Shown: positions 1-8,998 of the stretch, piece after piece
Layout: each line of letters starts with the position of its first letter
How positions within the stretch are numbered: the stretch's first letter is position 1
NCBI GenBank assembly: GCA_902633855.1
Contig: CACPHU010000004.1
Coordinates: forward strand, 23,589 to 87,588
Direction of reading: 5' to 3'
Length of the DNA stretch: 64,000 nucleotides
DNA from: an uncultured OCS116 cluster bacterium
Lineage (GTDB): Bacteria > Pseudomonadota > Alphaproteobacteria > Rhizobiales > TMED25
Notes under the pieces: model-generated
Databases searched by the model: none
What the model was told of the DNA's origin: nothing
What the model saw: the letters and a program-made list of their open reading frames with translations, nothing else
Translations under genes and position numbers: made by a program

Positions 1-429
1 GCCCCAACGCATCGATTTTGGCCAGGAAAACTTACGTATGATTTCTTCAATTATTGGCGGCAGTATTGTTATTGCCGTTTTTGCAGGAACTGTCTCAATA
101 TACCCATACCGCTTACCTTTTTTATCATCCAATATATCACAATCATCTATTGATTTTATGTTATTGGATCTCAAAAAACCATTTATTGCATTATCTGGTG
201 AGTCAATTCTAGGACCAAGCTTTTCAACTGTCATCGCTGCAGTCTGTGATTTCATATTGGTGACTATAAGGGTTAACCTCCGCGTAGAATAAAAAGATTG
301 TATTTGACCAACTTCTAATCCGGCACCTTCGGTTTGTTGTCTAAATTCCCTAAGCAGGTATTCACTCGCTTGCTTTTGCATACGAGATGGGATTTCTTCA
401 GATAAAAGCTCTAAGATAAAATCAGACAT
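1..429 (-). CDS. glyS: glycine--tRNA ligase beta subunit, N-terminal part
   Basis: This is the first 143 codons of the beta chain of the bacterial alpha2beta2 glycyl-tRNA synthetase; the rest lies beyond the left edge. The frame is open from ATG at 427-429 to base 1. The protein begins MSDFILELLSEEIPSRMQ, the usual beta-subunit start, and at the edge it reads FSWPKSMRWG, a signature of GlyS. It starts 22 bp after the glyQ stop on the same strand, so the two form an operon, as expected for partner subunits. The beta chain carries tRNA-binding functions; the alpha chain holds the aminoacylation core. Confidence 0.95.
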   Translation of the reverse strand, partial: MSDFILELLSEEIPSRMQKQASEYLLREFRQQTEGAGLEVGQIQSFYSTRRLTLIVTNMKSQTAAMTVEKLGPRIDSPDNAINGFLRSNNIKSIDDCDILDDKKGKRYGYIETVPAKTAITILPPIIEEIIRKFSWPKSMRWG

Positions 430-450
430 TATAATTTTTACAACCCTCAA

Positions 451-1347
451 TCACTTTATTCGTGTCGCCATCCATGCATCGGCGGATAACTTTGCTAAAG
501 CTCTCACTCTTAATATGTACCCCTGTCTTTCTGTGACCGATATGGCCCCACGAGCATCAAGTATATTAAATAAATGTGATGCCTTTATACATTGATCATA
601 AGCTGGAAGCGCGAGATTATTCTCTGCAAGCTTTTTACATTCAATTTCAATTTCACTGAAATGTTTCATTATCATTTCAACATTCGCGTAATTAAAATTA
701 TATTCAGAATATTCTCTTTCTGCTTCCTTAAAAACGTCTCCATAGGATATATTATTGTCCCCTGATAACCCGTTGTAGTTTAATTCGTAGACATTATCAA
801 CTCCTTGAACATACATCGCTAATCTTTCTAGTCCATAGGTGAGCTCACCCGTGACAGGTCTACAGTCATAACCACAGACTTGCTGAAAATATGTAAATTG
901 AGATACCTCCATCCCATCACACCACACTTCCCAACCGAGACCCCACGCACCGAGAGTTGGACTCTCCCAATCATCCTCAACAAATCGTATATCGTGCTTA
1001 CTTTTATCAATGCCAATATATTCTAAGCTATTAAGATATAAATCCTGTATATTTTCAGGTGACGGCTTCAAAACAACCTGAAATTGGTAATAATGTTGCA
1101 GTCTATTAGGATTCTCACCAAATCGGCCATCTGTTGGCCTACGCGATGGTTGAACATAAGCAGCGTTCCAAGTGTCTTCACCAAGGGCTCTTAGTATTGT
1201 ACCAGGGTGGAACGTACCGGCTCCGACCTCCATATCATAAGGCTGTAAGATCACACAGCCATTGCTTGACCAAAAATCTTGAAGCATTAAGATAAGATCT
1301 TGAAATGAATTCTTTGGGTCTCTTGTGCTTTGAATATTTTTAGGCAT
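451..1347 (-). CDS. glyQ: glycine--tRNA ligase alpha subunit
   Basis: Catalytic alpha chain of the tetrameric class II glycyl-tRNA synthetase, which charges tRNA-Gly in the cytosol. The 298-residue length is normal for the family. The class II core is visible: [16 protein letters not shown] near residues 35-50 and [17 protein letters not shown] near 74-90, with a conserved C-terminal [16 protein letters not shown]. The glyS gene follows directly on the same strand. The start at [10 protein letters not shown] gives a natural N-terminus ahead of [12 protein letters not shown]. Confidence 0.97.
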   Translation of the reverse strand: MPKNIQSTRDPKNSFQDLILMLQDFWSSNGCVILQPYDMEVGAGTFHPGTILRALGEDTWNAAYVQPSRRPTDGRFGENPNRLQHYYQFQVVLKPSPENIQDLYLNSLEYIGIDKSKHDIRFVEDDWESPTLGAWGLGWEVWCDGMEVSQFTYFQQVCGYDCRPVTGELTYGLERLAMYVQGVDNVYELNYNGLSGDNNISYGDVFKEAEREYSEYNFNYANVEMIMKHFSEIEIECKKLAENNLALPAYDQCIKASHLFNILDARGAISVTERQGYILRVRALAKLSADAWMATRIK

Positions 1348-1431
1348 TTTTCAGTCAATAATTCGTAATAAGTTCGTCTATATCTATATAAAAAGATTTG
1401 TAATTACCATACAATTTTTTTTTGTATTTTA

Positions 1432-2229
1432 CTAGATTTGATAAAAATAATCAGATTGCGTTAGATCAATTCGAGCCCTGCCTCTTAAAGTGTCTTCAAC
1501 CCTATCGCAGAACGCGCCACTTGCTTGATGTAAAACAACTTGGCGGAGGACTCTTGTCCTCGCATTAGATCCTTTCCTAAAACTTAGAATAAAACGTTGT
1601 ACTTCACCATTCATATTTGAAATTAAAGGTAATATCGTAATACTACCAAAACCAGACAGGAGGCAAATAATACGGTTTAAATTTTCAATTTTATTAATCA
1701 TGGTAATGGTACCTTTCAATTTTAATAATTGAAGAGAGTTATTTATCCACTTATCAAGATTAGATCCACCATGATATTTGGTTATGTTTTGATAATGAGA
1801 TTTTGATTCATTGACAGTTTCTATATCAAAGTAAGGAGGGTTCATAAATATCGAGTCAAATTTTAGAATTTTTTCATTACCAATATTAAATGACAAATTT
1901 TTTTTTAGTATATCGACTTGTTTTATATGGATACTACCTTCTAACTTATTTAATGCAACATTCCTAGTTGCAAGCTCTATGTTTATTGGATCATTATCAA
2001 TTCCAATGATTGTTATATCCTTAAAGTTCGATCCCAAGGCAATTGATGACGTTCCGTTACCAACGCCTACATCAAGAACTTTATAGCCTGGACCTACTGG
2101 AACAGCTGCTGATAGAAGTATTGTATCCGTATTGGATCGACCACCATCCAAAAGCTGTTCTATTATAATTTTTCCATCGAGAAATTTATCCACACTTGTG
2201 GGAAGACTAATCTTTTTTATCTTCGACAT
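1432..2229 (-). CDS. TrmN6-like tRNA1(Val) adenine-N6 methyltransferase
   Basis: Class I SAM-dependent methyltransferase of the TrmN6/YfiC type, which in enterobacteria methylates A37 of tRNA1-Val. The SAM motif VLDVGVGNGTSSIAL is near residues 51-65, an acidic strand IIGIDND near 74-80, and the N6-adenine catalytic motif NPPYF at 130-134. Length (265 aa) is family-typical. It is divergent from ispB, with about 70 bp between them. The exact tRNA target is inferred from family membership; other RNA or protein targets share the NPPY motif. Confidence 0.8.
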   Translation of the reverse strand: MSKIKKISLPTSVDKFLDGKIIIEQLLDGGRSNTDTILLSAAVPVGPGYKVLDVGVGNGTSSIALGSNFKDITIIGIDNDPINIELATRNVALNKLEGSIHIKQVDILKKNLSFNIGNEKILKFDSIFMNPPYFDIETVNESKSHYQNITKYHGGSNLDKWINNSLQLLKLKGTITMINKIENLNRIICLLSGFGSITILPLISNMNGEVQRFILSFRKGSNARTRVLRQVVLHQASGAFCDRVEDTLRGRARIDLTQSDYFYQI

Positions 2230-2302
2230 ACATACACAATCTAAATTTATTTATTTATATCAAAAAATAATTTATACCTTATGTAAACAAAAAAACAGAT
2301 TT

Positions 2303-3295
2303 ATGGCACTGCAAAAAAAATATGGAATTGAAGAACTCATATCTCTTACAAAAAAAGATATGGGGCTTGTGAATGATCTAATTATTCAAAGAACAATATC
2401 TAATACAGATATGATTCCAAAAGTATCACAGTATCTTATTTCATCGGGGGGTAAACGCTTAAGGCCGATGCTAACCATTGCTTCAAGTAAATTATGCGAG
2501 TGTAAAAATAATTATTATATTCCCTTGGCTGCGGGTGTTGAGTTTATGCATACTGCAACATTACTTCATGATGATGTTGTTGATGACAGTGAAATGAGGA
2601 GGGGTAAGATCGCAGCAAGAATGCTTTGGGGAAACGAGGCAAGCGTGCTTGTTGGTGATTATTTACTGGGCGAGGCATTTAAGATGATGGTTGAGGCACA
2701 ATCAATAAAAGCACTAGAAGTTCTCTCGAATGCAGCTACAGTGATTGCTGAAGGCGAGGTAATGCAATTAGTTTACTCCAATCACTTAACGATAACACCT
2801 GAAATGTACTTTCAGATTATAAATTATAAAACTGCAAAATTATTTAGTGCTGCTTCAGAAATAGGCGCAATAATTTCAGACTCCAGTAAAGAAACTGCTC
2901 AGATCTTAAGGGATTTTGGATCATATCTTGGTATTGCATTTCAATTATCAGACGATGCCCTAGATTATACCTCCACAATTGATAATATTGGAAAAGATAT
3001 CGGGGATGATTTTTTTGAAGGAAAAGTCACCTACCCCATTATTGTTTCATATAAAAAATCAAACAAAGAGGAGAAAAAACTTTGGGAGAGGTTGATAAAT
3101 AAAAAAAATAAAAACGCAAATGACTTTAAATCTGCTCTTGAGTTGATTGATAAAAAGAAAGGGTTTGAGAAAACACTAGCTGAGGCAAAGAAATACGGTG
3201 AAAAAGCACTGAATTGTCTAGAAAATTTCGAAAAGTCAGAGATGAAAAGCGCTTTAGAAGAGGCAGTATACTTCTCCTACACAAGAGACAGCTAG
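2303..3295 (+). CDS. ispB: long-chain polyprenyl diphosphate synthase (octaprenyl type)
   Basis: Trans-prenyl elongase that builds the side chain for ubiquinone from farnesyl diphosphate and isopentenyl diphosphate. Both aspartate-rich motifs are present: DDVVD near residues 90-94 and DDALD near 217-221, with GGKRLRP near 49-55. An open frame extends upstream to 2132, but the ATG at 2303 gives the family start MALQKKYGIEELISL and 330 aa; the upstream part overlaps the divergent methyltransferase. Chain length cannot be read from sequence with certainty. It overlaps the stop of convergent ispE by 4 bp, and ubiA, the user of the product, is at 34.3 kb. Confidence 0.93.
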   Translation: MALQKKYGIEELISLTKKDMGLVNDLIIQRTISNTDMIPKVSQYLISSGGKRLRPMLTIASSKLCECKNNYYIPLAAGVEFMHTATLLHDDVVDDSEMRRGKIAARMLWGNEASVLVGDYLLGEAFKMMVEAQSIKALEVLSNAATVIAEGEVMQLVYSNHLTITPEMYFQIINYKTAKLFSAASEIGAIISDSSKETAQILRDFGSYLGIAFQLSDDALDYTSTIDNIGKDIGDDFFEGKVTYPIIVSYKKSNKEEKKLWERLINKKNKNANDFKSALELIDKKKGFEKTLAEAKKYGEKALNCLENFEKSEMKSALEEAVYFSYTRDS

Positions 3296-4146
3296 TTTAA
3301 TAACTTCGTCTCCATAATCCAGAATTTTGGATACATTTCTTCAAATTTTTTTTTACATTTTGACATATCCTCCTGCCTTGAAAAAAAACCAAAGCATGTA
3401 GGTCCACTGCCAGTCATTCTTGCCAAAACACAACCTTCAGCTTTAGTTAGGTTGTTTATTATCTCTCCGATTATAGGGTAATCTCGAATAATTATCTGCT
3501 GGAAGTCATTCTTCCCACTAATAATATGAGCCATTGAAGGATTAGGTAAGAAATTTTTGGTGTGCACGTCCTCTGATCCTTTGATGTTAATCTTTTCATA
3601 TAACTGTGATGTTGAAATAGGTATTTGAGGGTTCACAAGAAGACAATAGTATGTCTCAGTTAATTTTACGCTTTGAATAATTTCACCTATACCAGAAATG
3701 AAAGATGGCTCATTTAGTAAACAGCATGGCACATCTGCACCCACATTCCTTGCTAATGATTCGATGCTAATTTGATCGATATTTATTTTACGATCACTAA
3801 TAAGATATCTCAATAGGGCTGCAGCGTCGCATGAGCCTCCACCTAGACCAGCAGAGATTGGGATATTTTTCATCACATGGACTTTATATTGACTCAAATT
3901 TGGAAAATAATTGCAGAGGTAGCTATATAATTTAAGAATAGTATTGGATTTTGTGGAAACATTCTCATGAAAAGGGTTATCAAAGCTGACCAATAATTTC
4001 TCAGAGGGATTTATTATTAACTCATCATGTAAGTCAAGAAAGGCCACATAACCCTGTATATCATGATAATTATCAGATCGTTTTCCAAGTATATCCAAGG
4101 TTAGGTTAATTTTAGCATTAGCCTGCAAAACTACATCTGGTGACAT
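3292..4146 (-). CDS. ispE: 4-diphosphocytidyl-2-C-methyl-D-erythritol kinase
   Basis: GHMP kinase of the non-mevalonate isoprenoid pathway; phosphorylates CDP-methylerythritol at the 2-hydroxyl. The N-terminal KINLTLDILGKR, the ATP-binding loop ISAGLGGGSCDAAA near residues 97-110, and the C-terminal MTGSGPTCFGFF are all diagnostic. Length 284 aa is usual. It is convergent with and overlaps ispB by 4 bp, and 18 bp separate its start from the ETF-QO stop on the same strand, so it may be cotranscribed with that gene. Confidence 0.96.
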   Translation of the reverse strand: MSPDVVLQANAKINLTLDILGKRSDNYHDIQGYVAFLDLHDELIINPSEKLLVSFDNPFHENVSTKSNTILKLYSYLCNYFPNLSQYKVHVMKNIPISAGLGGGSCDAAALLRYLISDRKINIDQISIESLARNVGADVPCCLLNEPSFISGIGEIIQSVKLTETYYCLLVNPQIPISTSQLYEKINIKGSEDVHTKNFLPNPSMAHIISGKNDFQQIIIRDYPIIGEIINNLTKAEGCVLARMTGSGPTCFGFFSRQEDMSKCKKKFEEMYPKFWIMETKLLN

Positions 4147-4164
4147 GTTTTATTGGTGGTAAAA

Positions 4165-5823
4165 TTACATATTGGAGTAATTTGGTCCACCACCTCCTTC
4201 GGGCACCTGCCAATTTATATTTTGATTTGGGTCTTTGATATCACAAGTTTTACAGTGTACACAATTTTGAGCGTTGATCTGAAATTTAGGACTCTCACCT
4301 TCGAGTATCCATTCATATACACCAGCAGGACAGTAATTTGCTGATGGTCCGCCGTAATCGTGATATTCACTAGAGGTTTGCAAACCAAAATCACCTACAT
4401 TCAAATGAACAGGTTGATCCTCTTCATGATTCGTTGATGATAAATAAACCGAAGACAACCTATCGAAAGAATAAACTCCATCCGGCTTTGGATATTCTAT
4501 TTTCTTTGATGCAGATTTTTTTTGCAATGTAAGATGATCTGGCTTTTTGTGAGACATTGTAAATGGTATATTAATACCAAGATCTCTTAACCACATATCT
4601 ATACCACCCAAAGCTACACCAACCAAAGTACCGAATTTGGACCATAACGGTTTTATATTCCTTACCTTTGATAATTCTTTCGCTATGGTGCTTTTATTAT
4701 ACATGTCCTGATAGCTTGATAATTCTTCCGATATTTTCTTTGATGTAAAGCTCTCCAGTAACGCATTAGCAGCTAAAACACCACTAACTATTGCATTATG
4801 GGATCCTTTAATTCTTGGCACATTTACAAAGCCTGCAGCACATCCAACAAGTAAGCCGCCCGGGAATGTTAATTTTGGAACTGATTGGTATCCACCCTCG
4901 CTTATTACTCTGGCGCCATATGAGAGTCTTTTACCACCACTCAAAATATCTTTTATAAGCGGATGTGTTTTATATCTCTGAAATTCCTCGAATGGAGACA
5001 AAGATGGGTTTTTATAATTTAGATGAACAACAAAACCGATTGAAACTAAATTTTTCCCAAAATGATACATAAATGACCCTCCACCTGTTTTATTGTCAAG
5101 AGGCCACCCCATGGTATGCTGCACTAGACCAGGTTTATGATTCTCTTCGGGAATTTCCCATAACTCTTTCAGTCCAATACCATATTTTTGGAAATCTGAT
5201 TCTTTATCGAGTTGAAATTTTTCTATAACTTTCTTCGTTAAGTGTCCACGAGCACCTTCAGCAAATACTGTATATTTAGCTCTGATTTCCATACCTTGCA
5301 TAAAGGAGTCCTTTTTTTCTCCATTTCTTGAGATACCAAAGTCACCAGTTATGACTCCTACAACTCTATCACCCTGGTAAATTATTTCAGATGCTGGAAA
5401 TCCAGGATAAACTTCAATTCCGAGAGACTGGGCAATACCCCCTAACCATTTGACTACATTTGAGAGGCTTGTCGCAAAACAATTGTGATTGGACATCAGC
5501 CTTGGGAAAAAAAAGTTTGGTATTCTTAAGCTACCAGCTGGTCCTAGAATATAAAATCTATCATCAATCACTTCACTCATAGCTGGAGGGTCGAGATCTC
5601 TCCAATTTGGCAAAAGCATATCCAGGCCAATTGGATCAATTACTGCACCCGAAAGTATGTGGGCACCAACCTCTGAGCCTTTTTCAAGGACAACAATATT
5701 TATTTCTTGATTATTTTTATTTGCTTCGGTTTTCAGTTTTATTGCCGTTGCTAATCCAGCCGGTCCAGCACCAATTATCAGCACGTCAACCTCTATAGAC
5801 TCTCTTGTATTTTCTTCCTGCAT
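4165..5823 (-). CDS. electron transfer flavoprotein-ubiquinone oxidoreductase
   Basis: Membrane-associated FAD/[4Fe-4S] enzyme that passes electrons from ETF, reduced by acyl-CoA and other dehydrogenases, to ubiquinone. The Rossmann FAD motif IIGAGPAGLATAIKL is near residues 16-30. The C-terminal ferredoxin-like region has NYCPAGVYEW followed by CVHCKTCDIKDP, giving the four cluster cysteines. It ends PEGGGGPNY, as the family does. At 552 aa it is full length. No etfA or etfB lies nearby in this window. Confidence 0.96.
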   Translation of the reverse strand: MQEENTRESIEVDVLIIGAGPAGLATAIKLKTEANKNNQEINIVVLEKGSEVGAHILSGAVIDPIGLDMLLPNWRDLDPPAMSEVIDDRFYILGPAGSLRIPNFFFPRLMSNHNCFATSLSNVVKWLGGIAQSLGIEVYPGFPASEIIYQGDRVVGVITGDFGISRNGEKKDSFMQGMEIRAKYTVFAEGARGHLTKKVIEKFQLDKESDFQKYGIGLKELWEIPEENHKPGLVQHTMGWPLDNKTGGGSFMYHFGKNLVSIGFVVHLNYKNPSLSPFEEFQRYKTHPLIKDILSGGKRLSYGARVISEGGYQSVPKLTFPGGLLVGCAAGFVNVPRIKGSHNAIVSGVLAANALLESFTSKKISEELSSYQDMYNKSTIAKELSKVRNIKPLWSKFGTLVGVALGGIDMWLRDLGINIPFTMSHKKPDHLTLQKKSASKKIEYPKPDGVYSFDRLSSVYLSSTNHEEDQPVHLNVGDFGLQTSSEYHDYGGPSANYCPAGVYEWILEGESPKFQINAQNCVHCKTCDIKDPNQNINWQVPEGGGGPNYSNM

Positions 5824-5936
5824 TCGTGATGTTAACTCTTTCTATTAATAACTTACTATTATTAACATTAATCATTGTATTTTTGTACTATTAATAGATA
5901 CAATTAAAAAAAAATTCTTAACAAAAACCACGATCT

Positions 5937-6641
5937 ATGAATAATTTAGAAAAAATTGTTTTACTTAATTGGTATGCTGATGAGAATATTGATTTCGTTC
6001 TTAAAAAAAATCAAAAAAAATTTACGCAAGAGAAGCACGCTGGCGTAGATTATGACAAAGTTCATAAAAAAAATGATCTATACGATATAAAAACAGTTCA
6101 AGGTTTGATAGAATATATTGATAAATGTGATATCTCAGACCTGAAAATATACTCAAAACATACTCACATACATCAAGGCAGTCTGAATCCCGAAATATTG
6201 ATAGTAAATGACTTTCCAAATTCCGAAGAGGAGGATCAGTCCAACAATATACTGGCTGAAGATTGCAAGGAGTTGTTAATTAAGATGCTTGGGGCGATTA
6301 ATGTTGAACTTAAGGAAAACACTATAATAAACACATTTTTTTGGCGAACGCCAGGAGATAGACGACCAACTTCAAATGAGATAGATCAGTGCAGACCTTT
6401 TTTTTATAAAATTATAGAATTACTAGCACCAAAATATATTATTTCTCTTGGAGACTTGGCATTAAGCGTGCTCATGGAGAGTGAAGTTAACTTTATTGAC
6501 TCAAGAGGAAAGACTCTCAATAATAAAAAAATGAATATCCCAATATTCCCCTTATTCCATCCAAGAGTACTAATAAAGCAGCCTTCTCTCAAACGGCTTG
6601 CTTGGGAAGATTTGAAAATAATTGCAAATGAAATTAAATAA
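5937..6641 (+). CDS. family 4-type uracil-DNA glycosylase homologue, diverged
   Basis: Resembles the alphaproteobacterial family 4 uracil-DNA glycosylases. Seen: N-terminal LNWYADENID, the central WRTPGDRRPTSNEIDQCRPF, the hydrophobic IISLGDLAL strand, and the C-terminal FPLFHPRVLIKQPSLKRLAWEDL with the HP motif. Family motif 1, usually GEAPGxxED, reads NDFPNSEEED here, so the glycine-rich catalytic loop is replaced. The cysteine expected before the RPP motif is Trp, so a complete [4Fe-4S] cluster looks unlikely, as in relatives. It may be inactive or altered in specificity. moaB starts 16 bp downstream on the same strand. Confidence 0.75.
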   Translation: MNNLEKIVLLNWYADENIDFVLKKNQKKFTQEKHAGVDYDKVHKKNDLYDIKTVQGLIEYIDKCDISDLKIYSKHTHIHQGSLNPEILIVNDFPNSEEEDQSNNILAEDCKELLIKMLGAINVELKENTIINTFFWRTPGDRRPTSNEIDQCRPFFYKIIELLAPKYIISLGDLALSVLMESEVNFIDSRGKTLNNKKMNIPIFPLFHPRVLIKQPSLKRLAWEDLKIIANEIK

Positions 6642-6657
6642 CTATCGGTGATAATTG

Positions 6658-7185
6658 ATGACAGTCGAAAATAAAAATTCTTTTATTAGCCTGAATATTG
6701 GCGTGATAACTGTATCCGATACTAGAAATAAAACAAATGATAAATCAGGCGACTTTTTATCGCAGGCGATAAATGACGCAAAACACTGTTTGATTGACAG
6801 ACGAATTATCCCTGACGAAATAAGAGAAATTCAAGGCATTATAAAAGAGTGGGTAAGCACAAATAACTTTGACGCAATAATAACAACTGGAGGGACGGGA
6901 TTAACAGGTCGAGATGTGACGCCTGATGCCATTATGCCACTTCTTGATAAAGAAATCAGTGGCTTCTCTGCTCTATTCCACCAAATAAGCTCATCAAAGA
7001 TTGGGACATCGACAATCCAATCGAGAGCATTTGGGGGGATTTATAATAATGTATTCATATTTTGCCTGCCAGGCTCCCCAAATGCATGCAAGGATGCATG
7101 GAATGAAATTCTTGTTCATCAATTTGATATAAATCATAAGCCATGCAACCTTGTTGAGATTATGCCAAGGCTCTCTGAAAAATAA
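6658..7185 (+). CDS. moaB: molybdenum cofactor biosynthesis protein MoaB/MogA family
   Basis: MPT-binding domain protein of molybdenum cofactor synthesis, adenylating molybdopterin before metal insertion. The diagnostic loop TTGGTGLTGRDVTPDA is near residues 80-95, with the C-terminal FCLPGSPNACKDAW. A TTG lies in frame just before ATG 6658; the ATG gives 175 aa and is preferred. MoaA of the same pathway is encoded at 54760-55749. rnhB begins 6 bp after the stop, so the two are probably cotranscribed. Confidence 0.92.
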   Translation: MTVENKNSFISLNIGVITVSDTRNKTNDKSGDFLSQAINDAKHCLIDRRIIPDEIREIQGIIKEWVSTNNFDAIITTGGTGLTGRDVTPDAIMPLLDKEISGFSALFHQISSSKIGTSTIQSRAFGGIYNNVFIFCLPGSPNACKDAWNEILVHQFDINHKPCNLVEIMPRLSEK

Positions 7186-7191
7186 TGTTTA

Positions 7192-7815
7192 ATGAACTCA
7201 TCTAGAAAACCAGATTTATCGATAGAAAAAAAATGGTGGTTTCAAGGATTTAATCTGATCGCTGGGGTTGATGAGGTTGGCAGAGGCCCAATAGCTGGCC
7301 CAGTTGTTGCAGCCGCGGTTATTTTAAAAAAAAATTATATTCCACCTGGTATTGATGACTCAAAAAAAATTTCACCATTGGATAGGGAGATATTATTTGA
7401 ACAAATATTGAAAAATTCCCATGTTGGTATTGGAGTTGCTGATGTTGAATGCGTCGATACCATTAACGTATTAAACGCAACAAAACATGCAATGAACACA
7501 GCATATAAAAAATTAAAAAAAAGACCTGATATATTGCTCATTGATGGAAATTTTAAGATCAATACTGAAATTGTGAATATACCTATCATAAAGGGTGATC
7601 AAAAATCAATCTCAATAGCAGCGGCCTCAATCATTGCAAAGGTTGTACGCGATAGAATTATGGATAAATTTTCTTTTGTATTTAATAAATACACATTCAA
7701 CAAGCATAAGGGTTACCCAACAAAAAATCATATTAGTGAAATTGAAAAATATGGAGTATTGGCTATTCACAGAAAAACATTTAGTCCGGTAAATGAAATA
7801 ATTAAAAAAAATTAA
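7192..7815 (+). CDS. rnhB: ribonuclease HII
   Basis: Cleaves RNA in RNA/DNA hybrids and at single ribonucleotides in DNA. The metal-binding residues are visible in AGVDEVGRGPIAGPVVAAAV near residues 23-42 (Asp and Glu), ILLIDGN near 120 (Asp), and SIIAKVVRDRIM. Length 207 aa is normal. It sits between moaB and ccrM, and rnhB next to ccrM is a common arrangement in alphaproteobacteria. RNase HI is also encoded in the window (18874-19320). Confidence 0.96.
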   Translation: MNSSRKPDLSIEKKWWFQGFNLIAGVDEVGRGPIAGPVVAAAVILKKNYIPPGIDDSKKISPLDREILFEQILKNSHVGIGVADVECVDTINVLNATKHAMNTAYKKLKKRPDILLIDGNFKINTEIVNIPIIKGDQKSISIAAASIIAKVVRDRIMDKFSFVFNKYTFNKHKGYPTKNHISEIEKYGVLAIHRKTFSPVNEIIKKN

Positions 7816-7879
7816 TTTAGAAAATAATAACCTTTTTGATGTCAAAATATGAGTTCAGAAATATATATGAACTACTTTG

Positions 7880-8983
7880 ATGTTAAAAAAAAATATTACA
7901 GAATTATCCGCGGATCAAACCAATAAAATATTTAATGGTGACTCGATCGAGATAATGAGGGAAATGCCCGATAATTCAGTTGATCTAATCTTTGCAGATC
8001 CACCATACAATCTTCAACTAAATGACACTATTTATAGACCTGATTATTCAGATGTTGATTCTGTTCGTGAAGATTGGGATAAATTCGAAAACTACAAATC
8101 ATATGACACCTTTACTTCAAATTGGCTAAAGGAATGTAAAAGACTATTAAAACCATCAGGTACAATATGGGTGATTGGCAGCTATCATAATATTTTTAGA
8201 GTTGGTTACATTATGCAAAATATGGAATTCTGGACCCTTAATGATATTATCTGGACAAAAACCAATCCAATGCCTCATTTTCGTGGAAGAAGATTTACAA
8301 ATGCACATGAAACAATTATTTGGGCAGCCAAAGACAAAAAATCTAGATATAAATTTAATTATGATGCCATGAAGAGTTTGAATGATGATATACAAATGAG
8401 ATCTGATTGGCACATCCCAATCTGTAATGGTAAGGAGCGCCTTCGTGATAATGATGGGACAAAATTACACCCAACACAAAAGCCTGAAGCTTTAATTTAT
8501 AGAGTTATTGTATCGTCATCTGATCCAAATGCTATTGTTCTTGATCCATTTTCAGGAAGTGGAACCACGGCCGCAGTTTGTAAAAAATTAGGGCGACGTT
8601 GGATAGGTATTGAAAAGAATAAGGATTACGTTCGGATTGCAGAGCAAAGAATTGAGGAAATTGATAATCCCTGCTCATCAAGCATAAATATAAAATCGAC
8701 AAAAAGAGACCAGGTTAGAATACCATTTGGAACACTTATCGAAAGAGGATTGATTGAGATCGGCGAAAAGCTCTATTGTTCAAAAAAGAAAAACATTGCC
8801 ATTGTTCAAGCTGATGGGACGCTTCAAGCTGATAAAGTTAATGGTTCAATTCACAAAATTGGAGCTCATTATCAGGGAACAGAAAGTTGCAATGGATGGA
8901 TATATTGGCATTTTCTTAAAAACAATAGCCTCGTTCCAATAGATAAAATACGTGACCAGATTAAGTCTGGTATCGATGAGTAA
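7880..8983 (+). CDS. ccrM: GANTC-specific DNA adenine methyltransferase CcrM
   Basis: Beta-class N6-adenine methyltransferase; in Caulobacter and relatives it methylates GANTC late in the cell cycle. Catalytic motif IV is ADPPYNLQLND near residues 40-50 and the SAM motif is DPFSGSGTTAAVCKKLGRRWIG near 222-243. The C-terminal 80-90 residues (VNGSIHKIGAHYQG, CNGWIYWHFL) match the CcrM-specific extension, which separates it from plain restriction methylases. No endonuclease is adjacent. ATG 7880 overlaps the stop of a 13-codon reading frame that starts at 7839. The alternative TTG at 7877 is less likely. Confidence 0.95.
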   Translation: MLKKNITELSADQTNKIFNGDSIEIMREMPDNSVDLIFADPPYNLQLNDTIYRPDYSDVDSVREDWDKFENYKSYDTFTSNWLKECKRLLKPSGTIWVIGSYHNIFRVGYIMQNMEFWTLNDIIWTKTNPMPHFRGRRFTNAHETIIWAAKDKKSRYKFNYDAMKSLNDDIQMRSDWHIPICNGKERLRDNDGTKLHPTQKPEALIYRVIVSSSDPNAIVLDPFSGSGTTAAVCKKLGRRWIGIEKNKDYVRIAEQRIEEIDNPCSSSINIKSTKRDQVRIPFGTLIERGLIEIGEKLYCSKKKNIAIVQADGTLQADKVNGSIHKIGAHYQGTESCNGWIYWHFLKNNSLVPIDKIRDQIKSGIDE

Positions 8984-8998
8984 TGCATACAAGATAAT

